The position numbers were made by a program, and so were the translations under genes. From a virus: a stretch of 30,700 bases of DNA. The notes under the pieces were generated by a model. That model searched no databases. It was given only the letters and a program-made list of their open reading frames with translations, and was not told where the DNA came from. Of this stretch, positions 1-7,338 are shown piece by piece; the first letter of the stretch is position 1; the number at the start of each line of letters is the position of its first letter. The stretch spans positions 1-30,700 of the IMG/VR virus record IMGVR_UViG_3300018423_000042. One strand, 5' to 3'.

Positions 1-740
1 CGTGTCATTACATGGGTATATCTTTCTGCGTTTTCTAGTGACGACTCATCATCGCCAATAACAAAATCTTGGGCAGGCACGAACATGGAGCACGGCCTGC
101 CAAGGGTCGGGTCGTAGTAAATCTTTCTGAACGCAGCGCCAGCCAAGGGTAAACTAAACAGCATCTTTTCAGTCTCTGACCTGTATTCAGTCATAACCTC
201 AAGAAGCTGGTAGTTCATGTACTCCTGTACACGATGCGCCTGCTCTGTGATTTCTTCGGTAGCCTCTCCCCAAATTTTTGTTTTTACTGGGCCCTTGGCA
301 GGAAAAATTTCCTGAATTGTCTGAGCTTGAAACCGAACAACAGACTCAGACAAGAGTGGATGAAATACCCCACAGGCTCCGGGCCACGGATTTGTCCGGT
401 CTTCCATTTCAAGCCCGAGAAGATCTAAGCCCTCTTCGTAAGTCCGTTCCCAATCAGCACGACTGCTTCTGTCGTCCTGATACATCTGAATAAGCTTTGA
501 GGCGCAATGCCTTAGATCGTTTTCATCAACGTACTCAGCAAGATTAGAGTCGTGACGATCAAGCATTTCGGTGACAAAATCTTGTGGACTAAAGTCTACT
601 GTTACCGTGCCGTCTTCACTTTCAGTAATGACGATATCCGAGTCGACGATTTCGGCTGTATCATCAATTTCGACCTCCAGATCCTCCTCCACTGGAACTG
701 GCAGGCGAAACTCGGAAAGCAACGTTTTGTCAACAGCCAT
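1..740 (-). CDS. Phage portal protein, N-terminal part (gene continues past the left edge)
   Basis: Portal proteins form the dodecameric ring at the capsid vertex through which DNA is packaged and ejected. I translated this frame by hand: an ATG at 740-738 opens a frame that runs off the window after 246 residues. A GAGGAA ribosome site lies about 7 bases upstream. The stretch NPWPGACGVFHPLLSE at about residues 117-132, followed by a helix containing VVRFQAQTIQEIFPAKGPVK, resembles the N-terminal core of podovirus- and siphovirus-type portals that I associate with marine phages. The acidic N-terminus (residues 18-48) looks disordered. The gene follows TerL by 17 bases on the same strand, the usual TerL-portal order. 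The C-terminal part is missing. The portal call is fairly sure; the exact subfamily is not. Confidence 0.82.
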   Translation of the reverse strand, partial: MAVDKTLLSEFRLPVPVEEDLEVEIDDTAEIVDSDIVITESEDGTVTVDFSPQDFVTEMLDRHDSNLAEYVDENDLRHCASKLIQMYQDDRSSRADWERTYEEGLDLLGLEMEDRTNPWPGACGVFHPLLSESVVRFQAQTIQEIFPAKGPVKTKIWGEATEEITEQAHRVQEYMNYQLLEVMTEYRSETEKMLFSLPLAGAAFRKIYYDPTLGRPCSMFVPAQDFVIGDDESSLENAERYTHVMT

Positions 741-757
741 AATTTATTCCTCGGGCT

Positions 758-2260
758 CTAATAATAATCTGCCCTTCTGTGCCTATAAAAATCTTCTTCC
801 TGATGATCGGATGGAACACGAATAAATCCACCCTGTCGAAATCTTAAAAGAGCTTGAGTGCTCGCATCGACAAGATCATCGTGGTCCCCAGCAGGAAAAG
901 CAGCGAACTGTTCAACGACTTCTTCTGCCCATCTCGTCTTGGGGGCCCAGACAAGACCCGACGAAAAAAGATCTGAAATCGCATTGACTCTGGCAATCTT
1001 ATCTCTGCCCCGGCTTGGCGTGTACTCGGAGACCGGGATGCCCATCCTGCGTAGCTCAAAGATCAGGGGGGTGCCAGAGGCCTTTGCTTCTACAATAAAT
1101 GCATCAGGCTCGAACTCTTTATACATCTCATATGCACGGGCCTTCAAGTCTGGAAACTCTAGTCTTTCTTGTAATGCATCAAGCAGAATAATATTAGAGT
1201 TACCGTCATCATCATAGAATACGCCCCATGTGGTACAGGCGCTATAGTCTGCTGTTTCTTTTGCAAGAAATGCAGTATCCCATGATTGAATAACAAAATC
1301 ACATCTCGGGGGATTCTTGCCCTCCCATTGATTCCACCACTCGCGCTTTACGATTGCGCCTTCTTCGGAGGTAGGGTCTTGCTGGTACTGAGCACTCCAC
1401 TTCGACAGGGGAAGCTCGGCCTTTAGTGCCTCTAGCTGATCGATGGGCCAGAATCCGGGCCACAGGGGTGATCCGCTGGGCAGGATGGCAGGAAGCTCAA
1501 TGACCTCCCATTCATCTGAGCCACCACGTTCAATTGACGACTTGATGATTTGCCCTGTCAGGTCTCGCTTGGCCCAGCGTGTCATCACAATACAGATGGC
1601 ACCTCCGGGCTGTAATCTCTGACGGGGTCCAGACGTATACCATTCGTAGGTCTTGTCGTAAATAGACGGATCATTCATCGCAGCTTCCTGCTCAGAATGT
1701 GGATCGTCAATGATAAGAACGTCTGCACCTTTACCAGTTACTGCACCGCCAACACCAATAGCAAAGTACTCACCCCTCTTGTTGGTGCTCCACCTACCGG
1801 CAGCCTTTGAATCAGATGACAGCGAGACATCCTTGAAGACATCCTGATAATCTTCTGAGTTCACAAGGTTGCGGACCTTACGCCCAAAACCCACAGCAAG
1901 TTCTGCTGTGTGAGCAGTCTGGATCACTTTCTTTTCCGGGTACTTGCCCAGAAACCATGCAGGAAAAAGATGGGATGCAAACTCTGACTTTGTATGCCGT
2001 GGAGGCATATTAATAATCAGACGCTTCAGTGACCCATCAGCAATGCGGTTGAACGCATCTGACATCACCTTGTGATGCTCGCCTTCAATAAATGCTGGCC
2101 ACACTACTTTTACAAAAGACAAAAAGTCAGACTTGGCAGACTGTCTTGTCTTTGCATTTTTCAGTTGATCTAAAAGATCTAGTATTTCTACTTGTTGATC
2201 TTCCGGCAACCCAGAGATCTGCTGAAATACTTTTACTGGATCAATAGTGGACAGGGACAC
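758..2260 (-). CDS. terL: Terminase large subunit (TerL)
   Basis: This is the motor of DNA packaging: an ATPase that pumps DNA through the portal, joined to a nuclease that cuts concatemers. At 500 residues it is a normal length. The ATPase Walker A motif is PPRHTKS near residues 86-92, where most relatives have PPRHGKS, so a Thr replaces the usual Gly. Walker B is DVLIIDDP near 180-187. The RNase H-like nuclease has its acidic residues in QSWDTAF (about 325-331), FIVEAKASG (about 388-396) and HDDLVDA (about 460-466). The start is GTG with no clear ribosome site, 14 bases after the stop of the 603-residue gene, so translation may be coupled. The portal gene follows. TerS is not adjacent but lies 4.6 kb away. 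Confidence 0.95.
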   Translation of the reverse strand: MSLSTIDPVKVFQQISGLPEDQQVEILDLLDQLKNAKTRQSAKSDFLSFVKVVWPAFIEGEHHKVMSDAFNRIADGSLKRLIINMPPRHTKSEFASHLFPAWFLGKYPEKKVIQTAHTAELAVGFGRKVRNLVNSEDYQDVFKDVSLSSDSKAAGRWSTNKRGEYFAIGVGGAVTGKGADVLIIDDPHSEQEAAMNDPSIYDKTYEWYTSGPRQRLQPGGAICIVMTRWAKRDLTGQIIKSSIERGGSDEWEVIELPAILPSGSPLWPGFWPIDQLEALKAELPLSKWSAQYQQDPTSEEGAIVKREWWNQWEGKNPPRCDFVIQSWDTAFLAKETADYSACTTWGVFYDDDGNSNIILLDALQERLEFPDLKARAYEMYKEFEPDAFIVEAKASGTPLIFELRRMGIPVSEYTPSRGRDKIARVNAISDLFSSGLVWAPKTRWAEEVVEQFAAFPAGDHDDLVDASTQALLRFRQGGFIRVPSDHQEEDFYRHRRADYY

Positions 2261-2274
2261 GGTTTGTTACGCGT

Positions 2275-4086
2275 CTATCTGTTCTGAGGTATTGTTAGCA
2301 ATCCCTTACGCCAATCTGGGTTAGCAAGCCTGTATTCTCTTTTTGGGGTACGGCTTCCTGCCCCCACATACTGACCAAGCGGATTAAATATTTCTGTTGG
2401 GTCGCCACTATAGGCACGCTCAAAAGCTTCCTGCTTGAGCCTTTCTGTTTCTCGAAGCCTTCTTCGTTCAATGGCTTCCATAATTTCTGGTCCCGCAAAA
2501 GTCTCTTTTATGGCTTCTCGTCGTTCTTTTCTGCGTAGTGCTTCTTTTGCTTTCTCGCGACGAATCAAATTTCTCCTTCTCCCGCTAATCTCGCCTCTTC
2601 GCCCAGTATCAACATTACGCATTAAATATGTAGCTGCATCTTTACCAGACTCTTCTAGTGTTGCCCTGCCAACATTTATTGCAACATCGCTAGGCACAGC
2701 GTTAAGTGCATTTGTTACCGCACTTATAAGTTCATCCCTCGTAGCACCCTGAAACTCTGGCATATCTTGCAGTTCATTTACAATGCTATTGAAATCCAAG
2801 CTTGTAGGAATGTTCTCGCCATATACTTCCTCTAGTTGCTCACGATATGTACGCAGATCTCTAACGTCTTCAGGATCATACAAACCCTCTACAGGCAACA
2901 ATTCTTCAGTTGAATCTGCGCGTAATGGATGATGTGCTGGCACCTCATCCATATCAATCATGCCAGCCCTTCTTTGAATAATTTTGCTTGCAGCGAAGTC
3001 CATCTCAGTAGGCTCGTTAAGAAAATCAATTCTCCTCAAAGGACGGTCTGCCTTTGCAATAGCCGGACGCCGATCAATTTCTACATCGTACAGTCCTCTC
3101 CCCTCAACGGGCGCAATCCCCTCAAGTCCAGCGCCTTGCTCTCTCATGGAGCGTTGCTGTTGTGGGTACAAAGCCTGTAAAAACTTCTGCTCTGGGGTTA
3201 GCGATCTGATTCCCCTGCCGGCATCCAGAGATCTCTGTGTTTCTACAACCCTGTCAACCGCACCACCAAGTCGTTCTGCAAATTCTGCATCTGGCATATC
3301 TGGAAACTGCCTACGCACAGCGGCTACTGCATCCGCAGCAGTTTCAGAAGTCATAAATGCACGTTGAACAGCAAAGTCAAATGCATTTCCAGATTTTTCG
3401 TCAGAAACCCCACGCACAACACTCTGGAGAGCGCTATCCATTTGTTCTCGGGTCAGGGGCTTTGGCAGATCCTCAACCTCAAGCTTTCCGGCAGCAAACT
3501 CATCGCCTCTGCCGGTTACGGCTTCTCTGGCTGCCGCATCATCAATCGGTCTATTTCTGAGAGGCTGACCAAAAGATTCAGGCTGAACTTCGGGGACAAG
3601 GGAGGCAATACCCTCTTGCTGTGGAGGCCGTCTTGCCACGCTTGCAGCTTTTTCTGCCTCGACCGTAGCCCTCCTCTGAGCAACATCTGCAAGTTCTTCA
3701 CGGGAAGAACCCGGAGATCTCCGCAACAAATCTTTAAAAATTTCTGCTGCCCGACCCGATAGTGTTCTTGAGCCAACCCTGATCTGAGAACCCGTCGCAA
3801 AGGGCAGTGCAAGGCCACCAAGCCCAAAAAGCGTGCGTACTGGATCTCGGGTGGCAAGGCCTGCCCCAGTGTCATAGAGGTCTTGGGTAAGCCCCACCAA
3901 GGGGTTGGTGCCCGCAGCGATTGAGGCAGCCACCTCCGCGCCTGTTTCCGGCTCCAGCAGCGCCATGAGGCGTGCCCGTTGACGGTAGGCTTCTGGACTC
4001 CGTGGCATTGACGCCGCCATGCGAAGAACGTCTGCCTGACGACCAGCCTGAATCCTACGAAGGATGTCTTCTTCGTTCGTGGCCAT
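2275..4086 (-). CDS. Uncharacterised 603-residue protein between the HNH cassette and TerL
   Basis: I do not recognise a family. The protein is long, mostly helical and rich in Ala, Arg and Glu. There is one small-residue hydrophobic stretch at about 85-100 (FGLGGLALPFATGS) preceded by another at 50-65, then a long charged region. The C-terminal third (about 510-560) is dense in Arg, Lys and Glu and probably coiled. The composition, a G/A-rich hydrophobic N-terminus followed by a helical charged body, resembles the start of the giant protein at the right end of the window, so a virion-internal or ejected protein is possible; that is inference. ATG 4086 lies 3 bases after the stop of the 75-residue gene and has only a poor ribosome site, so coupled translation is likely. 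Confidence 0.75.
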   Translation of the reverse strand: MATNEEDILRRIQAGRQADVLRMAASMPRSPEAYRQRARLMALLEPETGAEVAASIAAGTNPLVGLTQDLYDTGAGLATRDPVRTLFGLGGLALPFATGSQIRVGSRTLSGRAAEIFKDLLRRSPGSSREELADVAQRRATVEAEKAASVARRPPQQEGIASLVPEVQPESFGQPLRNRPIDDAAAREAVTGRGDEFAAGKLEVEDLPKPLTREQMDSALQSVVRGVSDEKSGNAFDFAVQRAFMTSETAADAVAAVRRQFPDMPDAEFAERLGGAVDRVVETQRSLDAGRGIRSLTPEQKFLQALYPQQQRSMREQGAGLEGIAPVEGRGLYDVEIDRRPAIAKADRPLRRIDFLNEPTEMDFAASKIIQRRAGMIDMDEVPAHHPLRADSTEELLPVEGLYDPEDVRDLRTYREQLEEVYGENIPTSLDFNSIVNELQDMPEFQGATRDELISAVTNALNAVPSDVAINVGRATLEESGKDAATYLMRNVDTGRRGEISGRRRNLIRREKAKEALRRKERREAIKETFAGPEIMEAIERRRLRETERLKQEAFERAYSGDPTEIFNPLGQYVGAGSRTPKREYRLANPDWRKGLLTIPQNR

Positions 4087-4089
4087 GCT

Positions 4090-4317
4090 TTATGGATCTA
4101 AGTGTTTCTGGAAATACAAGAAGATTTGATCAGCCTTTTCTCTATGGTGATCAGCCTCATCATACTTCTCGTTCATCATGCAAGTCTGGGCCTTCATCAT
4201 AAGACCGCCATAATGCTTAAGCAAATCAGATTTTCTGAATGACGAAAGGTAGTTTGTTAATTGAGCACCTGAAGGCCAAGTCTTCTTTATCGAATATCCC
4301 ATGCTCTGCTTTATCAA
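4090..4317 (-). CDS. Small helical protein of 75 residues, unknown function
   Basis: ATG 4317 is preceded by AGGAT six bases upstream (minus strand), a fair ribosome site. The frame overlaps the 3' end of the upstream 120-residue gene by 92 bases, which is long even for a phage. Starting instead at the paired ATGs near 4302 or 4200 would shorten or remove the overlap. The second half looks like a compact helical hairpin rich in Lys, His, Asp and Met. No family is recognised. Its position, tight against the 603-residue gene, suggests it belongs to the same late transcript. Confidence 0.55.
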   Translation of the reverse strand: MIKQSMGYSIKKTWPSGAQLTNYLSSFRKSDLLKHYGGLMMKAQTCMMNEKYDEADHHREKADQIFLYFQKHLDP

Positions 4318-4588
4318 TTACTATCCTAGATAGGTCACACCACATAGCACTGCATTTATCCAGCCCATGTTGTGTCAAGTATTCTTCTAGAATGTGATCT
4401 GCCGAAGGACCAATGTACCGCACCTTCTGGTGATTGTTTGTACGGTACAGCTTCTTAATCTTGGAACGAGATCCCCGCATGGCTGCCGTGGAGCGTGTGT
4501 AAGCTTCAACGGCCCTGTCGATGACTTCTTCCATCTCCGTGATCACGAAAGGCCTTACAGGCTCTTCTACGGCCAAGTGTCCCCCCAC
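4226..4588 (-). CDS. Unknown protein of about 120 residues next to the HNH nuclease
   Basis: The frame is open from GTG 4588, which overlaps the end of the HNH gene by 22 bases and has no clear ribosome site. An internal GTG at 4546 has AAGG at a good distance and is a plausible alternative start giving about 106 residues. The protein begins with an acidic helix (MEEVIDRAVEAY), followed by a basic patch (GSRSKIKKLYR) and a mixed helical C-terminus. Its place between an HNH nuclease and TerL would fit a packaging accessory, but a convincing TerS is encoded elsewhere (6864-7301), so I do not call it one. The last 30 codons are overlapped out of frame by the next gene. Confidence 0.55.
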   Translation of the reverse strand: MGGHLAVEEPVRPFVITEMEEVIDRAVEAYTRSTAAMRGSRSKIKKLYRTNNHQKVRYIGPSADHILEEYLTQHGLDKCSAMWCDLSRIVIDKAEHGIFDKEDLAFRCSINKLPFVIQKI

Positions 4589-4848
4589 TTGGCATGGTAG
4601 TCCCGTGCCAACTTCATGTGATCGTGGATCCCGTGATCCTGAAAAAAGGTCTTGATCCCACGATTGTGCTGATCAATATGGCACATGCGACAAAGGGGGA
4701 CCAAATGCTCACTGGTACCCCCGGCACCCCGAGATCTCATGTGGGCAGGATCGCTGGGCCCATGCTTGCCACAGGCAGCGCAGGGAAGGGTGCGAATCCA
4801 CGCAGCCTTGGCACCAAACTGCTCCTCGTATTTCTTGCCCAAAAGCAA
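4567..4848 (-). CDS. HNH endonuclease (DUF968-like)
   Basis: This is a small HNH-fold nuclease of about 93 residues. Zinc-binding cysteine pairs are CAAC (about residues 23-26) and CRMC (about 53-56). Between them lies the catalytic His region PAHMRSRGAGG, and HxxxH-like residues follow in CHIDQHNRG. This layout matches the HNH/DUF968 type found in phages, often beside terminase genes, where HK97-type HNH proteins assist packaging cleavage. The only start codons before the domain are TTG 4848 and TTG 4842; no ATG or GTG exists between the in-frame stop at 4882-4884 and the domain, so a TTG start is likely. It is the first gene leftward from the AT-rich control region, with the 16-bp palindrome only 15 bases upstream. 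Confidence 0.85.
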   Translation of the reverse strand: MLLGKKYEEQFGAKAAWIRTLPCAACGKHGPSDPAHMRSRGAGGTSEHLVPLCRMCHIDQHNRGIKTFFQDHGIHDHMKLARDYHAKWGDTWP

Positions 4849-4862
4849 ATCCCGGCCCGGAG

Positions 4863-4878
4863 TATATACTAGTATATA
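4863..4878. repeat. 16-bp perfect palindrome TATATACTAGTATATA
   Basis: This is a perfect 16-bp dyad centred at 4870/4871. Its 12-bp core TATACTAGTATA recurs at 4957-4968. It lies 15 bases upstream of the TTG start of the HNH gene. It could be a dimeric repressor site or a very AT-rich promoter core. Confidence 0.7.
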
Positions 4879-4956
4879 ATATTATATAATAAAATAAAAA
4901 AAAATAAGTGTAATTAAGTCCTTTATATAATAGTATAAGTGTATAACACTCTTTAT

Positions 4957-4968
4957 TATACTAGTATA
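4957..4968. repeat. Second copy of the TATACTAGTATA palindrome
   Basis: This is a perfect 12-bp dyad, identical to the core of the palindrome at 4863-4878. The centres are 92 bp apart. Paired sites of this kind can serve cooperative repressor binding or looping; that function is inferred. Confidence 0.65.
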
Positions 4969-5260
4969 TTATCGATTGCCCTGAGACTTTCATTTTTGGT
5001 GCAAAAATTTTCACTGAAAATACGCGTAGTGTCTGCCAATACTAATGGGGGTGAAAGGGTTTTGTAGAATGTGCAGAATTGTGTTTATAGAAAAAACAGC
5101 AGCCATCCGGCAGAGGGCCTCCCCCTCCCCACTGGGGGTGCCGGTCCCGGCATTGTGGACCCAGCACTGAACTAGACTTGCACAATCAGACGTGCATATC
5201 AAAAGCGTGAGTGTCCGATTTGATGAAGGTGAATCACTCACTTGTCCAACGGAGACAACG

Positions 5261-5449
5261 ATGGCAAAGAAGCACACGATGGCACTGGGACGGATGACGG
5301 GAAACGCAACCGTCACTGCTCGTCCGAACAAGGACGGCACGGTTCGTCTGACCTACAGCCGCACGGTGCCCGCCGAGGAGGCCAGAGCGTTCTGGGTCAA
5401 GCAGCGGGATCTGGAGCTGACCACCCCCCTCGCTGAAGAGGGGGCGTGA
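5261..5449 (+). CDS. Small unknown protein (62 residues), first gene of a rightward group
   Basis: ATG 5261 has GGAG six bases upstream, so I prefer it to the earlier in-frame ATG at 5192. The protein is MAKKHTMALGRMTGNATVTA followed by a charged helix and a C-terminus ending EEGA. The pattern of alternating Thr and hydrophobic residues (ATVTARPNKDGTVRLTYSRTV) suggests a small beta hairpin followed by a helix. No family is recognised. The next gene starts 1 base after its stop, so the two are likely co-translated. Confidence 0.6.
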   Translation: MAKKHTMALGRMTGNATVTARPNKDGTVRLTYSRTVPAEEARAFWVKQRDLELTTPLAEEGA

Positions 5450-5450
5450 C

Positions 5451-5666
5451 ATGGAATCTCCAGACACGAGGAGTGCGGTGACGGAGTATTTGGCGGTGCG
5501 TGACGCCCTGCGTGCCCGCAAAAAGTACGAGATAGCCTGCGAGAGGCTGTACGACTTCCTGCTCGTAGATTTCCCGGAGCTGGAAGAGATGCTGAAGATC
5601 GGCAAGCGCGGCTCAAAAGTACGCCAAGAAGAGCGTAGAGAGCGTGAAGAAGGAGGTGCGGCATAA
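5451..5666 (+). CDS. Small charged helical protein (71 residues), unknown
   Basis: ATG 5451 follows the previous stop by a single base. The protein is helical, with an aromatic patch (YDFLLVDFPELEEML, about residues 34-48) and a C-terminus dominated by Arg, Lys and Glu (about 50-68). No motif is recognised. Position and spacing support a real gene in a short rightward transcript. Confidence 0.6.
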   Translation: MESPDTRSAVTEYLAVRDALRARKKYEIACERLYDFLLVDFPELEEMLKIGKRGSKVRQEERREREEGGAA

Positions 5667-5751
5667 ACTTTCATATCAACTGCGTCAGTGGTTGATTTCT
5701 CAGAGTGGAAGTCGTTCCACTCACTCACTGATCCATCCCCAAGGAGGAATC

Positions 5752-6489
5752 ATGGATCTGAAGCACCTCACTCCCGAAATCATCGGGAAAGTGTCGGAGT
5801 TCGCTGGCAAGTCTCTCGACTGCATCGTCGCCTCGACGAAGTCGAAAGCTGCCGACGCATCAGCGGCTTTCACCATGCTGAGCCTGATGCGCGACCTCGT
5901 GAACACCAAGGCCGAAGAGGCCACCATCCTCAACACGTACAAGTACGGGTTGCAGGAATGTCGCGAGGCAGCAGTCGAGGCTTACGACGAGGGCACGTAC
6001 GTCCTGTCCAAGCCCACAGGTAAGGCGTCGACGGACAGGAAGACCGCCGGTCAGGCTGGTGCAGCGCGTATGCTCACCTACGCCAAGCATCTGGCTCTCC
6101 TGTCGTGGGCAATCACCACCGACTACGCTCTTGCTACGGATTCCGTGGCCGAAGCCAAGTCGGGTCTGTCCACAATGGCCGACAGGTCGAGGCTGCTGCA
6201 AGACGCCTTCGACCGTGCCATGCTCGTTCCATCCAAGACCAAGGTGAAGATGGTCTCGCTGGGTGGCATGGAGTGGGATCTCGAATTCGTCGAGGGCCTG
6301 AAAGACGAGGAGAAGGCCATGATCGGCTTCACCGACTCGTCGGACACCATCAACCGGGAGCTTGGTGCGACGTACAAGCGCCTTCAGCACCAGATGGCGC
6401 TCGCGAAGCTGCGTAATCGTCACAACAGCGGCACCATGAGCCGCTGGCGCAGGGAGCTGGGCCTTCCTGAAATCTCAGGCAACGCCTAG
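5752..6489 (+). CDS. Uncharacterised 245-residue protein
   Basis: The start is ATG 5752, which has a strong AAGGAGG five bases upstream; the frame is open further left but without a ribosome site. The protein is largely helical, rich in Ala, Lys and Glu, with no Cys cluster, nucleotide-binding motif or membrane segment. Residues 90-110 (KASTDRKTAGQAGAARML) are basic and flexible. It ends with a basic helix (SRWRRELGLPE). A rho-independent terminator follows 14 bases after the stop, making it the last gene of this short rightward group. Codon use is noticeably G/C-rich at third positions compared with the flanking AT-rich control region. Function unknown. Confidence 0.75.
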   Translation: MDLKHLTPEIIGKVSEFAGKSLDCIVASTKSKAADASAAFTMLSLMRDLVNTKAEEATILNTYKYGLQECREAAVEAYDEGTYVLSKPTGKASTDRKTAGQAGAARMLTYAKHLALLSWAITTDYALATDSVAEAKSGLSTMADRSRLLQDAFDRAMLVPSKTKVKMVSLGGMEWDLEFVEGLKDEEKAMIGFTDSSDTINRELGATYKRLQHQMALAKLRNRHNSGTMSRWRRELGLPEISGNA

Positions 6490-6502
6490 CAGGTCGTAGA
6501 TC

Positions 6503-6545
6503 GGGGGGAGTCGCTGGCTTCGGTCAGTGGCTCCCCCCTTTCTTG
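6503..6545 (+). terminator. Rho-independent terminator after the 245-residue gene
   Basis: GGGGGGAG (6503-6510) pairs with CTCCCCCC (6531-6538), and the inner CGCTG (6512-6516) pairs with CAGTG (6525-6529), allowing one G-U pair. The loop is GCTTCGGT, and TTTCTT follows. The stem is strong, but the T tract is interrupted. Confidence 0.82.
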
Positions 6546-6660
6546 TGCTCGCGATGAGTCCCCGCCACGTTCGACCACGCAGAAACACTGCGTCGGGGCC
6601 CCTGTAAGCTTCGCCACAGTCGCGGCGGCCACCCCACCCCACCCCGCCCCGGCCCGCGTC

Positions 6661-6676
6661 ACGCAAAGCACCGTCA
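6661..6676. repeat. 16-bp direct repeat ACGCAAAGCACCGTCA, copy 1
   Basis: This matches 6729-6744 exactly, 68 bp apart, in the gene-free gap 6546-6863. The two copies bracket the 17-bp palindrome at 6684-6700. Iterons for replication initiation, or operator sites, are possible. Confidence 0.7.
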
Positions 6677-6683
6677 ACAATCG

Positions 6684-6700
6684 GGCAAAAATTTTTTGCC
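6684..6700. repeat. 17-bp palindrome, perfect copy GGCAAAAATTTTTTGCC
   Basis: Two 8-base arms (GGCAAAAA / TTTTTGCC) flank a single central T. This is the only copy without a gene start close by; it lies between the two 16-bp direct repeats. It is the best sequence to represent the family of ten copies. Confidence 0.85.
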
Positions 6701-6728
6701 GTCTGTTTTGGTGGGTGTGTGAGGCGTT

Positions 6729-6744
6729 ACGCAAAGCACCGTCA
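6729..6744. repeat. 16-bp direct repeat ACGCAAAGCACCGTCA, copy 2
   Basis: This is an exact copy of 6661-6676. The remainder of the gap 6546-6863 holds a C-rich run near 6628-6655 (CCCCACCCCACCCC type) and no convincing gene. Confidence 0.7.
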
Positions 6745-6863
6745 GAAGCCGGAGACGCCCGCCTAAGACGTTTCGTGGCCCGAGCCCTTATATCCCCCCA
6801 TAAACGGGTCTGAAGTGCGTTAGAGAGCCTTCTGTGCGCTCCCTACCACATTTCTTTGGGCTA

Positions 6864-7301
6864 TCAGTGCTCTGCCCCGAACATCTCCTCCAACCTCTGC
6901 TTCAGCTCACGCTCCACATCTTCCGGCTTCCTGTGTTCGACTGTCAGCCGTGTACTCTCCTCGAATATTCCTTCTGACTTACCTAGCAATTCGAGAGCAC
7001 GTACCCGTGTGCTTGGTGGGTTGGATTCATCCATTGCTTCATCTGCCAGACGTTCAAGAATCCATTTGCCCGTGAGCTTTTTGTGGGCCTTCTTGGTTTC
7101 CTTGTTGTCTGCTTTCAGCTCCTCGACTGCACGTTGCACACGCTCGTCCTTCATCATGCGTGATGCTTCGACTGCGAGGGCGGGCTTGCTGTAGTTCTCC
7201 GCGCCGTATGCCTTCCGGTATGACTCTGAATACGTGAGTCCCTTGGCAACGAATCCGGCGAACGCCATCTGTTTCGGCGTTAGGGGTCTGTCCTTTTCCA
7301 T
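6864..7301 (-). CDS. terS: Terminase small subunit (TerS)
   Basis: TerS recognises viral DNA and loads TerL. At 145 residues it has the usual length. It opens with LTPKQMAFAGFVAKGLTYSE (about residues 7-26), the typical helix-turn-helix start of Terminase_2-type small subunits, followed by SYRKAYGAE and an A-R-M-M-K repeat-like helix (about 45-60). The middle and C-terminus are strongly charged and probably form the oligomerising coiled coil. It stands alone on the minus strand, between two rightward gene groups and 4.6 kb from terL, which is unusual. ATG 7301 has only a weak AGGTG upstream at long spacing. A copy of the 17-bp palindrome lies 37 bases before the start. Confidence 0.85.
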   Translation of the reverse strand: MEKDRPLTPKQMAFAGFVAKGLTYSESYRKAYGAENYSKPALAVEASRMMKDERVQRAVEELKADNKETKKAHKKLTGKWILERLADEAMDESNPPSTRVRALELLGKSEGIFEESTRLTVEHRKPEDVERELKQRLEEMFGAEH

Positions 7302-7338
7302 ACCACACGCTACACCTGTTTACGCCCCTTAGCAAGAT

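Larger units (their letters stand above)
4849..5260. promoter_or_regulatory. AT-rich divergent control region between leftward packaging genes and rightward genes
   Basis: No gene is visible in these 412 bases. The part from 4861 to about 4975 is almost pure A/T, with many TATAAT-like hexamers on both strands and two copies of a TATACTAGTATA palindrome. A small perfect inverted repeat, AGTGT-ATA-ACACT, lies between them near 4938-4950. I see no clean -35/-10 pair at 17-base spacing. A degenerate relative of the 17-bp repeat (GCAAAAATTTT) sits at 5001-5011. The rest (5090-5160) is G/C-rich with small hairpins such as CCCC-ACT-GGGG and GCCGG-TC-CCGGC. It probably holds divergent promoters, and a replication origin is also possible; both are inferred from composition and gene orientation. 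Confidence 0.6.

Noticed and set aside
858-1217. Plus-strand reading frames across TerL, the 603-residue gene and the giant gene
   Set aside because: These lie opposite well-supported genes, have no ribosome sites and show low-complexity products typical of antisense frames.
4226-4588. The 120-residue protein as a terminase small subunit
   Set aside because: It has no clear helix-turn-helix start, and a convincing TerS is encoded at 6864-7301.
4999-5014. GTGCAAAAATTTTCAC as a full palindrome copy
   Set aside because: It keeps the A/T core but not the outer GCC arm, so I count it only as a degenerate relative.
5860-6423. A 187-codon minus-strand frame opposite the 245-residue gene
   Set aside because: It lies opposite a gene with a strong ribosome site and terminator; the G/C-rich third positions of that gene explain the open antisense frame.
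6475-6734. Minus-strand small frames in the gap after the 245-residue gene
   Set aside because: They run through the terminator and repeats, have no ribosome site and give Arg/Gly-rich low-complexity products.
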